The notes beneath the pieces are model-generated. The model was not told the DNA's origin, did not search any database, and saw only the letters and a program-made list of their open reading frames with translations. Shown piece by piece: positions 1 through 11,210 of a stretch of 64,000 bases of DNA. Source of the DNA: Maratus speciosus (lineage: Eukaryota > Arthropoda > Arachnida > Araneae > Salticidae); assembly GCA_963932465.1 (NCBI GenBank), contig OZ010795.1, positions 521,673,451 through 521,737,450 on the forward strand, given 5' to 3'. The position numbers were made by a program, and so were the translations under genes. Position 1 is the stretch's first letter; every line of letters starts with the position of its first letter.

Positions 1-2272
1 AAATTAGCAAATATTCTATAATATGTAAGTTTTAAAAAGGGGGAGGGGACGTAAAGATATCCATAAATGCTGCTATTACAGTATAAGGCCAAAGGTGACC
101 GGCCACTTGCGATTTTAGACGTTTTGTTAAATATCTAGAAAAATACGTCAGGAATTAACGTGAAACTCCAGTTGTGTAAACAGTATAGTATAGGTCATAT
201 ATTTCCGCGAAGATTTTTTCCCGAAACCCCATAGGGAACCGTCAACAAATTGAAAAAGAACCAATATCATTTGTATAATTCTGTAAGAACTAATGTATCA
301 AAACAGTTCAAACTGGAGATTATGATTAATTGGCTTATTGTAATAAATTATGTTCATTTTTATGAGGATAGTATGTATACTGGTAGAGAAATTAAGGTTT
401 ATATAAAAACAGTCCCAAATTTCGCCAAGTTGTTTGCTTATAATATACAGAGTTCTTAATATAAAAAAAATATTCTTTTCAGAAAATATGACAAACAACA
501 TTATACACAAAACCCTGCAATTAGAATTAAAAAACAATAAAAATTGGATGAAAAATGAGTAGGTTTACTAAACAAGGTTTCACTGCGCATGCAATCAAAT
601 TACATTCATTTCAATGTATTAGCTATTTATAGGGAGCAGCTTTTGTGAAAGTCTCAAAATCATAGCTTGAAAATTCTGAAAATTATATTCGATAGAATCA
701 GCTCGAAATCCGATGTTGAAAACAGATTTCTAGCTTATTCTATCGACGATAATTTTATAGTAACCAAATCCGAAATATTATAGTTTAAAGCATTAGTTAA
801 ATTTTCAATAACTAATATTTTCCATTGATTAAAATATTCAATAGGTTTATAGTATGAGATTGAAATTTTATAAATAAAAATATCTATATGATATGTAAAC
901 TGTTTTATAATAGAATTTACGTTAAATTTAGATGGATGTCTCTATTTAGCACCATAACCCAATAGTTTTTTCAATTTTAAATCATTAACAATATTGAGAT
1001 TTCCAGTGATTATATGTCCATGATCCTTATTTATGTATTTTTGTTGAGCGGGGTCATTGCACTTACACGGAAAAGTACTTCCGATAGATGTATTTTCTGA
1101 AAATGTATTATACTTAAAAATCTTTCTTCCGATTGTACTCGGATATTCAAAGGTTTTTGATACTTGAAGAAATATGTATTTTCAAATTAATAACCAGTTA
1201 TTATATCTATATATCCATATAGATAAGTAGATAGGTTCAAAGATTAATTAGATTTTAAAATTATTGCAGGCATTAAAATAATATCTCCTGACATTTGCAT
1301 CTTATAAAAACGTAACTTCCGTAAAAAAATATGACCGCAATGGTAAATATTCCGTTCTATAATAAAATTAAAGTACACAAAAGCAAAAAATCGTCAGGTT
1401 TAAAAAAACAGAAAACAAATGATAAACATCAATATAATGTATGTTGACATTTGCTATTTATGCGGAAAAGAAAAATCTGGAAATCTAAAGCGGTTCAAAA
1501 AGAACAAATTTAATCTAATAAACGTATTACAGTCAAAAGAAATCTAAAAAGCACATTTTTTAAATTGAATTCTGCTTTCTATATAGAGTCATTTTATTTG
1601 TTTTTATTTTTTAAATTTCTTTCTGAAAAAGCATAATAGAGTTATTTTACATTTTTTGATTTGGGAAACAATAAGAGATCTAGTTTTGAAAGTGAAAATG
1701 TCAAGTTGTATGAATTTGTAAGTATAAAACATTGTTATAAATAAAGAATAACTAAAAAGAAATAATGTATATATTTACTATTTTAAATTTTTAATGTTTC
1801 TTATATTACTGTTTCTTAAATTCCCTGAATATTTCATTTCAAAGTCTGCAATAATGTGCGTAAATAAATAAATAGAAAAATAAGTATAAAGTTAATATAA
1901 ATGATATGACAACAACGGAAGAATTAAGTTATCTCAATGATTCGCCATTCTTCTTGAAAATCTCTTTTTTATTTTTAAAATAGATCAGAATAATTTACAC
2001 TTTATATATATGAATAAAAAAATGTTAAACTGAAAGCGATTAAGAAAAGGGATTAAACGGTATTTTTGCGTATACCGTTATTTGAAAATAAGTTCAAAGC
2101 AAATATTAAGAGAAACACGGAATCTGAAATTTTACTTCTATGCACAGTTGGTTTATTTAAAAGTGATGATTAAATTTAATATTGTAAATTAAAATTGAAT
2201 AAAATATTAGAAAAATCTATGAACGTATAAGAAAAATCCTTTTTGCTTAATTAAACAATTCTTATATAGCTA
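1..2272. other. AT-rich stretch without recognisable gene
   Basis: No coding frame here resembles a known protein; the short ORFs near 250-537 are isolated and AT-driven. A short imperfect inverted repeat lies near 687-765 (TTATATTCGATAGAAT against ATTCTATCGACGATAA). Nothing else can be supported. It could be intergenic, intronic or decayed repeat DNA. Confidence 0.6.
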
Positions 2273-2560
2273 CAGTAGCACTCAAAAGTATTTTGAAAAC
2301 ATTTTATTCTCCCTTATTTTGTATAATATAAAAATATAAAAGGATATATATACCCTATCATTGAGAACAAGATGCCTGCAATTGTTCAAATGCATCAAGT
2401 TTCAATTTGTTTGTTTCCATTCGGCGCCACTAAAGAAATATGACTTCTCCTTAACTCAAAAGATTTTGACAATTAGTTTGCATTTAATTGTTGAAGGCGT
2501 CAATTGCTCTATAGCTTCGACTAGTGTTTATATTGACTAACTGTGGTTATTTTTAAATAA

Positions 2561-4135
2561 CGGAACGCAAAGAATATTCTAGTAATTATAGAAAAGTTGT
2601 TGTAAACGCACTTGAGAAAGGAAGGGCGGAAGCAGAAATTGCTCGTTTTTGTAGCTTGCTCGGCAACTTGCTAGTACATGGGATAAAGTTTTTAATAAAT
2701 GAAAATATATCGAAAATAAGCTTCGAAGAGGTCGCCCGAAAAAAAAAAAAATTACAGTGTTGACTGTATCATAAAAATGATATCTACAAGTGATTGTCGT
2801 AAGTCAGCTGTTGAATTAAAAAGGAATAGAAAGAAAATTACGGCATAGACACACACGTTTCATCTGTCAAATGACGCCTAAACCTCTAAGGCAGGCTCGG
2901 CGAACCTTTTCACGTGCGCGTGCCGAAAATTCACAAACAATATCTATCAACAATGTAACGTGCCAAAGTTATACAAAGATAATTTTGAAGAATAAGATGT
3001 TCATACGAAACGCTGGTTCTAAAAAAAATTGCTCTCATGCCTTACTAATTAAAAAATATTAAAATCGAAATGCGATTTTTCTGTATACAAGAAATCTGCC
3101 ATTAAATGAAGGAATTTTTAATCAAATATACATAGCTAAATTAGAGCCATTTGCCATTTTATTGCAGAGACTGTCAAACGAAATACATTTGAAAATGACA
3201 GCTTTTAAAATTTCATATAGAAAAGTAAAAATACATGTCGAAAACGCTGCATACCATGACAAGAAAAGAAAATTATTCTGATGTGTTAATTGATGTAAAT
3301 AAAAATTGCATTATTAGTGGTCTACCCGTATGGAACAAAATATTATCGGTTATAACAAATAAAAAATGGATTTTATCTGTATAACGATTACAAAATTTAA
3401 ATTTTTTTCGTGCCAGAAAAATTAGCTTGCGTGCCATAGGTTCGCCAACCCTGCTCTAAGGTCTACATGACAGAAGACCAGCAAAAAAGCGGTTGTTATC
3501 TACTAAGTATAGGAAGGCTAGACTAGAATTTGCAAAACGGCAGAAATCGTTGAGAAGTGTAGAATTTTAAAATGATTTGTGGAGTGATCAAATCAAGTTT
3601 AATTTTTTGTCATCTGATGGAATCAAGTACATTCGACATCCTGAAAACAAAACAATATGAATTTTCGATATCAAATACCCACCGGCAAGCTTGGAGGCGG
3701 CAAGGCGATGGTTTGGAGTTGTTTTTAACGCAGCTGAATTGCACCCTTATTTTGAATTAATGGGATTATGGATCATTTCATGAATGCTGTTATATTAAAG
3801 ACTCTTATGCTATCATACGTCAAGCAAAACCTGCCATTTCAGTGGTATTTGCAGCATGATAATGACTCGAAACACAAATCGAAGTACGTAAGTGATTTTA
3901 TGATACGCTTTATGAAGTTCTAGAGTGGTCAAGCGAAAGTCCGGATTTGAACCCCATAGATCATCTGTGGGAGAAGATAGATAGTGCAGTAAGATGGTAA
4001 AATTGTTCAAATAAGGTGGCTTTGTACGAAACTCTTAAAAATGTGTAAGACTGAATTCCTTTAGACCTAATACAAAAATTGGTCGATTCAATGCCCTCGA
4101 CTTGTGATGATGTCATAAAGGCGATAGGATATGTT
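2561..4135 (+). pseudogene. Tc1-family transposase pseudogene (DDE superfamily)
   Basis: The N-terminal helix-turn-helix region is readable at 2561-2660 (YRKVVVNALEKGRAEAEIAR). After the nested hAT MITE the catalytic region resumes with GLHDRRPAKKRLLS, then LWSDQIKFNFLSSDG, where the first catalytic Asp sits in WSD. A later block reads LQHDNDSKHKSKYV with the second catalytic Asp in HDND, followed by SPDLNPIDHLWE, the family signature before the third acidic residue. The C-terminal part reads LIQKLVDSMPS and DDVIKAIGY. At least four stops or frameshifts separate these blocks, so no active protein is made. The assignment to Tc1 rather than mariner rests on the SPDLNPI block and the C-terminal SMP motif. 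Confidence 0.9.
2892..3453. mobile_element. hAT-type MITE, 562 bp, inside the Tc1 element
   Basis: The ends are imperfect inverted repeats: CAGGCTCGGCGAACC on the left, and CAGGGTTGGCGAACC read on the complement of the right end. They are flanked by a perfect 8-bp direct repeat CTCTAAGG (2884-2891 and 3454-3461). An 8-bp duplication and CAGGG-type ends are hallmarks of hAT elements. Joining the flanks across the insertion restores the transposase frame of the host Tc1. No hAT transposase domain is recognisable inside, so it is non-autonomous. Confidence 0.9.
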
Positions 4136-4170
4136 GGGAACTTTACGATATTTGGTACTTATTCCATTAA

Positions 4171-4381
4171 CCCCTTGAAGGGCGGTGATGCCGTCACGGC
4201 ATCACATAATTTTAATCCCTAATTGCCACATTGGCACCGGAATTTTATCATGAAAATTTCACCTTTATTAAGTACGCGAAAATATGCTTTTACTTGTTTA
4301 GAAATAAATTCTCTTGTAAATACTGGTGCAATTAAAATATTTCAACATTTTATGAATATAAGTACCTTGCCCCTGAAAGGG
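4171..4381. mobile_element. piggyBac-type MITE, 211 bp, at a TTAA site in the Tc1 3' region
   Basis: The insertion is bordered by TTAA on both sides (4167-4170 and 4382-4385). Its ends are imperfect inverted repeats, CCCCTTGAAGGGCGGTG against CCCTTTCAGGGGCAAGG, about 13 of 17 matching. TTAA duplication with CCC-starting ends is typical of piggyBac. No ORF is present. A perfect 21-bp palindrome (4185-4205, GTGATGCCGT and its complement around one C) sits just inside the left end and could form a cruciform or act as a transposase binding site; that role is inferred. Confidence 0.75.
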
Positions 4382-4634
4382 TTAAATAATTTTTTATTAT
4401 AATGTCAAAATACTTTTCATTTATCATTTTCCTGATTTTTCTTGGGTTTCAAGTTATTTTCTATCAAATAACAGTTATTTTACTAAAATTCTTTAAAATA
4501 TCGAATATGATTAGATGAAATGAATGATTGATTTTTATATTTTACTACTGTTTTTGCTTAAGTCAATTATTATCTTTGTCAAAATACTTTTGACCACTAC
4601 TGTATATTTAATGCTGTTACATTTATATAAAAAA

Positions 4635-5463
4635 AATCCCTGCTGGTTCGGGCCTACTGGCGGAGGTAGATTTCGAAGTTAAGTACTAAATTCACCAACA
4701 AAACTTAAATCAAGATTAGAGATAAGCCCAGTTCCTTCACTAAGAATGAGCTTTAGAGAGCTAAACATCTTGTGAATATTCTAATATACACGAATACACA
4801 CACGCATGTACATGGGATAGGTTTAAAAAATAGCCAAAGCAAATTCGGAGAATCTCAAACTGTTATAATAAGTTAATATTTCCATAGTCGGGTTTTACCA
4901 TGTTTTAATACATTTATTCAAACTCACATGACGTTACATATTCACCTGTCGAGGTCGATTTTATTTCCAATATGACGCAATATTTTGTTTTTGTTTTTAA
5001 TTCGTCAAACTAATTATTTCATTTTGAATTTTCATGCGGAAATCTTGCTCTAGAAAACGTATGACGTAATATTCAATTGGTTTTAAATTCGTCAAACTAT
5101 TTATTTAATTTAATGTTTCACGTGAAAATCTTACAATAGAAAAGCAATTGTTGTGGTGAGAATTTTATTGCTTTTTCTTTAATTGTTGGCAACTGCTATA
5201 ACGAAGAATATTTATTTTTTCCTGTCTTTGTTGTGTAAGAGCTGGTTTTATCAGAATCATGTTAAGAGGGTATTCAAAATTTTGAATCCTTTTCATTTTC
5301 ATTCCTTTGGGCCGATTTTGCTCATTTTCAATCCCTACCGAGATATTAGCCATCTCAAAGTTGTTGGCGAGTTTGAAGACGATCCGTGCATAATTGCGAC
5401 TTTTATCGTGCGGACAAAATTTAGTACATACATATATATGTACTTCTTACGAAATCTACCTAA
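4635..5463 (+). mobile_element. HINE-like (Helentron-associated) non-autonomous element, copy H1
   Basis: It starts AATCCCTGCTGG, has AGGTAGATTTCG close to the left end, and ends in CGAAATCTACCTA, so the subterminal motif of the 5' end is repeated inverted at the 3' end. The whole body aligns with 17250-18221. An internal unit of about 87 bp containing AATTCGTCAAACT occurs twice (about 4999 and 5086). No protein is encoded. Subterminal inverted repeats, internal short tandem repeats and a terminal palindrome fit Helentron-derived HINE elements, but that class label is inference. Confidence 0.55.
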
Positions 5464-6447
5464 TATACTCACATTAATATAAATCTTTTTTATGTATTTT
5501 TAACAGAAAAAATTCTGATACGCTTTTGTGTTGAAACTATCATATAGCTTTTAAAATAAATTTCAGAATGCTTGTATAACATGTTAAATAATATATTAAG
5601 AAATATATTATTTTAAACTAAACAGTTTCGGCATTCATTTAAGACACATTTGTTTAGTCAGCGTTTACTTACGCATCTTGTTTAAAAATGAAAATTACAA
5701 AGGTCTTTAATGTAGAGTACAAAATATTTTTTTTTATTTATTATTTCTCAAACGTAGTAAATAATATTGAGTTAAATAGTTAAATGAAGCAATCCTTAAC
5801 CTGTATAAGTAACTTTTAAGTAGTATATAGGTGGAATTTAGAACTATTTCAAAGTTAAATTTTAATTTAAATATAATTCATTTTAATGTAAAACGTAATC
5901 TTAAATATATTAACTAATGTAGTTAAATGTCATGATTGCTTTTATAGCATATAATTTTGTCTCTATTTCGTGTAAGTAGTCCCTACGTTGATCATCACAC
6001 AAAAATTATAAAAGTACACATAAATGTAAAAAAAATATCATACATATATATTCATTAAAAAAATATAAAATTGAATCCCCTATTTTGTAGATTTTATTAT
6101 GGATATTCTGCTTCAAACTGCAGTTATATTGATTTTGAGATCTACGTTCACGATGTCAGATACGTTTTTTTTTTTTTGCTCCATATCAGCAAATTATTTT
6201 AAGTTACTTCAAAAAGTCATTTTTCAAAACTAAGATAATGTCTTTGTTTTAAATCGCTATGCTTATCGTGCGCATCCAAATCATTTATTTTCTGAAAATA
6301 AAAATAGAGTAATTCTATGTTTCCCGCCTCCTTGCCTGATAAGGTTTTAAAAAAGAAAAAGAAAATTTTTAAAAATACGATTAAAATGTGATTATGATTC
6401 AAAACTTTGTAGAGTTGTACATTTGTTATCTTTATAAAAGTATATAC
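5464..6447. other. AT-rich spacer, no gene seen
   Basis: Only AT-rich sequence with homopolymer runs, for example a T run at 6166-6177. No coding or repeat signature recognised. Confidence 0.5.
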
Positions 6448-6448
6448 A

Positions 6449-6913
6449 CGGTGTTCCAAAAATGACTGATGGATTTTAAAATTCAATAACTTGCAAACGG
6501 TGACAGATATTAAATAAAAATATTATAGGAGTGTTATGTAAGATGTCAGGAGTTTTTATGCTGCGATTCTCAGTTTTTGTTACAAATAGCAGCGATAGAT
6601 GGCGCTGCAAGCTATAACCGCTAAATCCAGGCTCGATTCTTTGGCCTCTCTCTTCTTCCATGCGAAAAAAGGAGATTAAAATGTATTGAATAGATCCCGA
6701 AGTACCAAAAATTAGGTCTGGGCTGAGTACCTAGTGCTCTCAGCGCCATTTATTGTTTGAAATCCGAACTAAAATTACGAATGACAGTAAAAAATCTCCT
6801 GACATCATACAAAACCCTCCTGCAAGAGTTTTATATATATATATATATATATATATCTGACCGCTTGCAAGTTATTGAATTTTAAAATCCATCAGTCATT
6901 TTTGGGATACCCG
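6449..6913. mobile_element. MITE of about 465 bp with ~50-bp terminal inverted repeats
   Basis: The left end (6450-6500) and right end (6861-6912) are almost perfect reverse complements over roughly 50 bases, including CCAAAAATGACTGATGG and TTCAATAACTTGCAA. A (TA)n run lies just inside the right arm (6836-6857). No protein frame is convincing. The flanks do not show a clear target duplication, so the superfamily is open; the GGGTGTTCCA-like end recalls mariner-type ends. Confidence 0.8.
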
Positions 6914-7799
6914 ACAAATGTATCACTATAAATGCATGTTTTTTATTACATCTTTTCAATATGAAGTACAACAATTTCTTATTATTGTCCAAATGAAATA
7001 AATGTGTTCGAAACCAGAAGATATATTCAATATATTGTATCACCTTTCAATGTTGTACTTATTTCATATCCTTTCTTAATAAAATTTTGGGTTCAATATA
7101 TGTTTGTCGGACTTCTGAAATATGGAAGTTAAGGGGTCTGACGACTCTTAAAGCTTCAAAATTTTCGAAATTTAAAATTTTTTTAGATGCTAAATTTCTA
7201 TCTTTCTTAACATTTTGCTATGATAGTTTACTTGAAATTCCCATTAGAACACAAGTTATGTCTTTTAGAATTATACCAGCTCAATAGCTAAAGCGGCATT
7301 TCCGAAATTTTGATATCATTTTTCTCGAAATGATGTTTTTGGGCATAACGCGCAGGATATTTCAAAAACTTCACAATATTTTTCATGAATTTTTAAAATA
7401 TATGTTTTATGTCTGTATAAACTAAACCTAAAATTTGATTTTTATTGTTAAAAGAAATATTTTTTAGGTGATTACACTGTCAAAATTTTAAAATTTTGTA
7501 TTAGCTAAATTCAACTTTGTATTAAATATATAAAAAGTCCTTCCGGCCAGTGCCGGGAGGAAGAGGTAGCTTTCAAATTCCTTATTTTAAAAAAGCCAAC
7601 TTATATTATTCAAACACACGAAGCTCAATTTAGTGGAAACCGAATATAGGAGATTCAATACTAATTTTTATCAATACTAAATCATTATGAATGAGAATTT
7701 TGCGAAATTAGTCATCTTTATCCAAGCTGCTTTTATTTAAAGTAACTTATATTTGGCTGAGATGCTGATGTATACTATCAACATACCTTCTTACATGGA

Positions 7800-9150
7800 A
7801 ATAGGCGAATACGTGTGTTATCGCGTGACAAATACAAGATCGTTTCAAAATGTTAGCCATACTAGAAATTCAAAGTGCTATAATTTAACCATTTTTTAAG
7901 ATATAAACAAAAGAACAAATTTTCAGAAACAAAATCTGCTCCGGAATCTTTGTATCAAGGCCAAATACATAAAAAAATCTTTTTCATTTTCCAATTTTTT
8001 AATACCTCATTTTAAATTTTAAATTTAATTTCTTTTCAAATGGCAACCCTTTTGAAACAAGATGGCGAATGAAGCTGGCCAACGAACTCGGTCGAGACAT
8101 TGGTATGTACTATGTGCAGACCAAGTAACATCCAAATCGGTTCATAAATACGCCTGTTATCGCGTGACAAAAATCAGGTCGTTTTAAAATGTCAGCCACA
8201 ATAGAAATTCAAAATGATATAACTCAGCCATTTTTTTAGATATAGACGAAACAAAAACTGTTCCGGAATCTTTGTATTAAGATCAAACACATACGAAAAA
8301 AATCTTTTTCATTTTCCAAATTTTAGGTATCTCATTTCAAATTTTAAATTTTTTAATTTTTTTTAAATGGCCGCCATTTTGAAACAGGATGGCGGATGAA
8401 GCTGGCCAACGAACTCGGTCGAGATATTTGTATGTACTATATACACACCGAGGTACATCCAAATCGGTTCATAAATACGCCTGTTATCACGTGACAAATA
8501 TCAGGACGTTTCAAAATGTCACCCACGCTAGAAATTCAAAATGCTATAATTCAGCCATTTTTTAAGATATAGACGAAACAAAAACTGCTCCCGAATCTTT
8601 GTATCAAGGTCAAATACAAGAAAAAAATATTTTTTCAGTTTTCAATTTTTTGATACCACATTTCAAATTTAAATTTTTCTTAAAAATTTAAATGGCTGCC
8701 ATTTTTAAACAAGATGGCGGATGAAGCTGGCCAACGAACTCGGTCGAGACATTGGTATGTACTATGTACAAACGAAGTTACATCCATATCGGTTCACAAA
8801 TACGCCTTTTATCGCGTGACAAAATTCAGGACGTTTCAAAATGTCAGCCACGCTAGAAATTCAAAATGCTATAACTCCACCATTTTTTAAGATATAGACG
8901 AAACAAAAACTGCTCCAGAATCTTTGTATAAAGGTCAAATACATAAGAAAAAAATATTTTTCCATTTTCAATTTTTTGGTACCACATTTAAAATTTAAAA
9001 ATTTTTTAAAAATTTTAAATGGCCGCCATTTTGAAACAAAATGGCGGATAAAGCTGGCCAACGAACTCGGTCGAGACATTGGTATGTACTATGTACATAC
9101 CGAATTACATCCAAATCGGTTCATAAATTCGAGAGTTACAGTATGACAAA
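7800..9150 (+). repeat. Tandem array, period about 325-339 bp, four units plus a partial
   Basis: The anchor CGCGTGACAAA recurs at about 7822, 8161, 8488 (as CACGTGAC), 8813 and, degenerate, 9139, giving spacings of 339, 327, 325 and 326 bp. Each unit contains GGCCGCCATTTTGAAAC-like, GAAGCTGGCCAACGAACTCG and AAACAAAAACTGCTCC blocks. The same unit occurs inverted at 55370-57190. The short ORFs that fall in these units are repeat by-products. Confidence 0.9.
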
Positions 9151-9155
9151 TGTCA

Positions 9156-9199
9156 GATATATATATATATATATGGATATATATATATATATATATATC
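9156..9199. repeat. (TA)n microsatellite
   Basis: Alternating TA interrupted once by a GG, at the junction between the tandem array and the unique 3' part of the HINE-like element. The equivalent junction in the copy at 54286-57434 also has a TA/TCTA tract, so it is an old part of the family. Confidence 0.9.
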
Positions 9200-9977
9200 A
9201 ACTTTTGAACGGAGGGTGGTTTCGGGGTCTGGGGGTCATGATCGATGAAAATATACCAAAATTTTTTGAAATCGCTTTCCTCCGAACGGCTGCAATAGGT
9301 AGCTTTTTGTAATGAAAGCTACCTAAAAAGGATTTAAACATAATGTTGATTGTTTATTTAGGTTTAGGGTAATTACTACAACCTGAAGTATAATTGGGCA
9401 CAAAAAAATTTCACTCTTGTTGCAAATTTTATTTTGTAATCGTGCGGGTAAGCTGTTATTCAAATTTTCTGCTCGAGAAATGACTGACACTTTGGAGTGA
9501 CCTATAAACACTAATTCTGTATCTTACAATTTTTTAAATACATGAAATGAAAGAAAATACTTATATCTTTTAATCGCAACAAAAATCGTGTTTTTAAATC
9601 ATATACATCTTAAGATATAAAATGTTGAAAATTGTCTTTTTTATTCATTTTTTTTCCAAATTTAAGAGAACTGAGACCCCTTAAGGGAGCTTGTCACTCA
9701 GCTTCCGATTTCCCCTCATTAATGTAAAGTCTATGGGCATTCGATACATTCGTATATTTAAAATATCTCCTCAAGAAATTAATATTTTTAACTTCTATTT
9801 TTGTGTACACTTCCTAAAGGATGCCTCTTTTTTTCTTATTTCTTAAAATATTTCTAAAGTATAGATTTAATTTTAAATGAAGCATTAAAATCTTACTCAC
9901 AATTTGCCCGCTTTTAACACATGAAATATTGAATCCAGCATAGATTTTAGAAATAATTTGAAAACTAAGAAAAAAAG

Positions 9978-10541
9978 AGACTGTCCATTGTCAATCTTGG
10001 TATATTAACACACAGGCAACACCTATGTTGTATATAAAGGTAAATGGTATTACAGGAGTAGCTTGCGCAGATACCGGAGCAACCCATTCCATCGCTTGGG
10101 AAATGTTGTTCAATCTTCTCCGTGACCAACGAATTTTGTTCGAAGAGACCAGTGTAAGCATAACGCTCGCTGATGGCATAGGAAAAGAAACTAACGTTCT
10201 TCAAGCAACAATCACTGTCGAAATAGAAGGTCATAAAGCTAATACAACGATTTTTGCGTTACCCGAAGCCACCGGTAACAGAACATAGTTAGGCATAGAT
10301 TTTTTGAATAAAATGGGAATTGTGTTGGATATGCGAAGCCAAAGTTGGTATTTCCAGAACAATACAAGGTATAAAATTCCTTTTTCTGATGATCCTTTTA
10401 AAAATGACGCCTGAAATCTCAACACCAAATGTCAAAGCTAACTCAGTTATATTAAGAAAAACTGAAGGTCAACACCTATCTGCAATACAAAGAAAGAGAC
10501 TTAATGACTTGCTTGAAAATTTTTCCAATACCTTTCAACCA
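9978..10541 (+). pseudogene. Gypsy pol: aspartic protease and linker remnant
   Basis: The frame around TQATPMLYIKVNG leads to ADTGATHS, the retropepsin active-site DTG motif with the usual following Ala. About 80 residues later comes a stop at 10286-10288, immediately followed in the same frame by LGIDFLNKMGIVLDM, the conserved second protease block (LG-D-L). A further frame change leads to the linker (EGQHLSAIQRKRLNDLLENF) that normally precedes reverse transcriptase. The reading then runs into the LINE insertion after NTFQP. Family identity is secure; the protein is not functional. Confidence 0.85.
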
Positions 10542-10780
10542 GCGACAGCGATGACAGCGATGACCACCTCGGGAACTCAGATTTCGCTTTAGAGTGTTAG
10601 TGCAATCCCGAGGGGTAGACCACACCCACTCCTCCCGACTCTCAATCAGAGTCTGAGAGGGAGCGTCGGGTCCCTGATCAAGCTGCTGAGATTTATTTCG
10701 GTTACTGTGAGATTTACAATTACAATCACAATTGGTTACCCAATTTTCTGGGTGAACCGAGTTTTTCACATCGAGATATA

Positions 10781-11090
10781 TGATTGTATGTAGTGATTAC
10801 ATGATGATCATTTCACCTAATGTGATTGCATAATTGTTTACAATTTTCTTGGATATATATACGTCACAGTACATTTAACACCCAACATGACAATTAGAAA
10901 CACATTACAACGCAATATCATTCACCTACTATTTACATGACTGTATGTAGTGATTACATGAGGATCATTTGAATGTGATTGCATAATTATTTACATTTTT
11001 CATGGATTTACAGGGATTTCACAGTATATTAAACACACAATATTGAACATCGCAATTAGAAACACATTACAACACACCTACTATTTACAA
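10781..11090. repeat. Tandem duplication, period 157 bp, in the LINE 3' UTR
   Basis: The block GTATGTAGTGATTACATGA followed by GATCATTT occurs at about 10781 and again at about 10938. Both copies also contain CAATTAGAAACACATTACAA and CACCTACTATTTACA. It lies downstream of the LINE stop codon in the element's orientation and is probably a duplicated piece of 3' UTR. Confidence 0.8.
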
Positions 11091-11210
11091 TTTGCACATA
11101 CTAGAGTTTGGAGAGATGCACAAGATAAAAATTCAAATATGATAGAAGTTTCTGGCACCCGCTAATAACCCGTCTCTCCCTCCATGCTACACCCTAGTGA
11201 TGGAGTCGAA

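Larger units (their letters stand above)
2273..4602 (+). mobile_element. Tc1-like DNA transposon, decayed, carrying two nested insertions
   Basis: Both ends share an inverted repeat that starts CAGTAG and continues into CAAAAGTATTTTG, each bordered by the dinucleotide TA (2271-2272 and 4603-4604), which is the Tc1/mariner target duplication. Between the ends lie transposase remnants on the plus strand. Removing the two nested insertions (2892-3453 plus one 8-bp repeat, and 4171-4381 plus one TTAA) leaves about 1.5 kb, near the usual 1.6-1.7 kb of Tc1 elements. Frameshifts and stops show that it is dead. Tc1 is the oldest of the three insertions here. Confidence 0.9.
7536..9327 (+). mobile_element. 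HINE-like element, copy HA, with internal 325-bp tandem array
   Basis: The 5' end starts AGTCCTTCCGGCCAGTGCC and carries AGGTAGCTTTC at 7564-7574. The 3' end is a hairpin (9297-9324: AGGTAGCTTT, 8-nt loop, AAAGCTACCT) whose second arm is the exact inverse of the 5' motif. The paralogous sequence at 47080-47650 lacks this whole block and so acts as an empty site, placing the insertion in an A-run, that is between two T residues on the other strand, as known for Helentrons. Internally there are four to five tandem units of about 325 bp and a (TA)n tract. No coding capacity. Confidence 0.6.
7129..9684. mobile_element. TTAAGGGGTCT-ended MITE-like element, copy 1, split by a HINE-like insertion
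   Basis: The left end reads TTAAGGGGTCTGACGACTC and the complement of the right end reads TTAAGGGGTCTCAGTTCTC, giving terminal inverted repeats that include TTAA. The left part (7129-7535) and the part right of the inner element (9328-9520) align with the uninterrupted copy at 47080-47650. Without the inner 1.8-kb insertion the element is about 765 bp. TTAA at the ends suggests a piggyBac-like target site, though the GGGGTC start is not the common piggyBac one. No transposase is visible. Confidence 0.65.

Noticed and set aside
5183..5482. ORF with MLATAITKNIYFFLSLL, repeated at 17792
   Set aside because: Shared only because both lie in HINE-like copies H1 and H2; no protein family motif and the frames diverge downstream.
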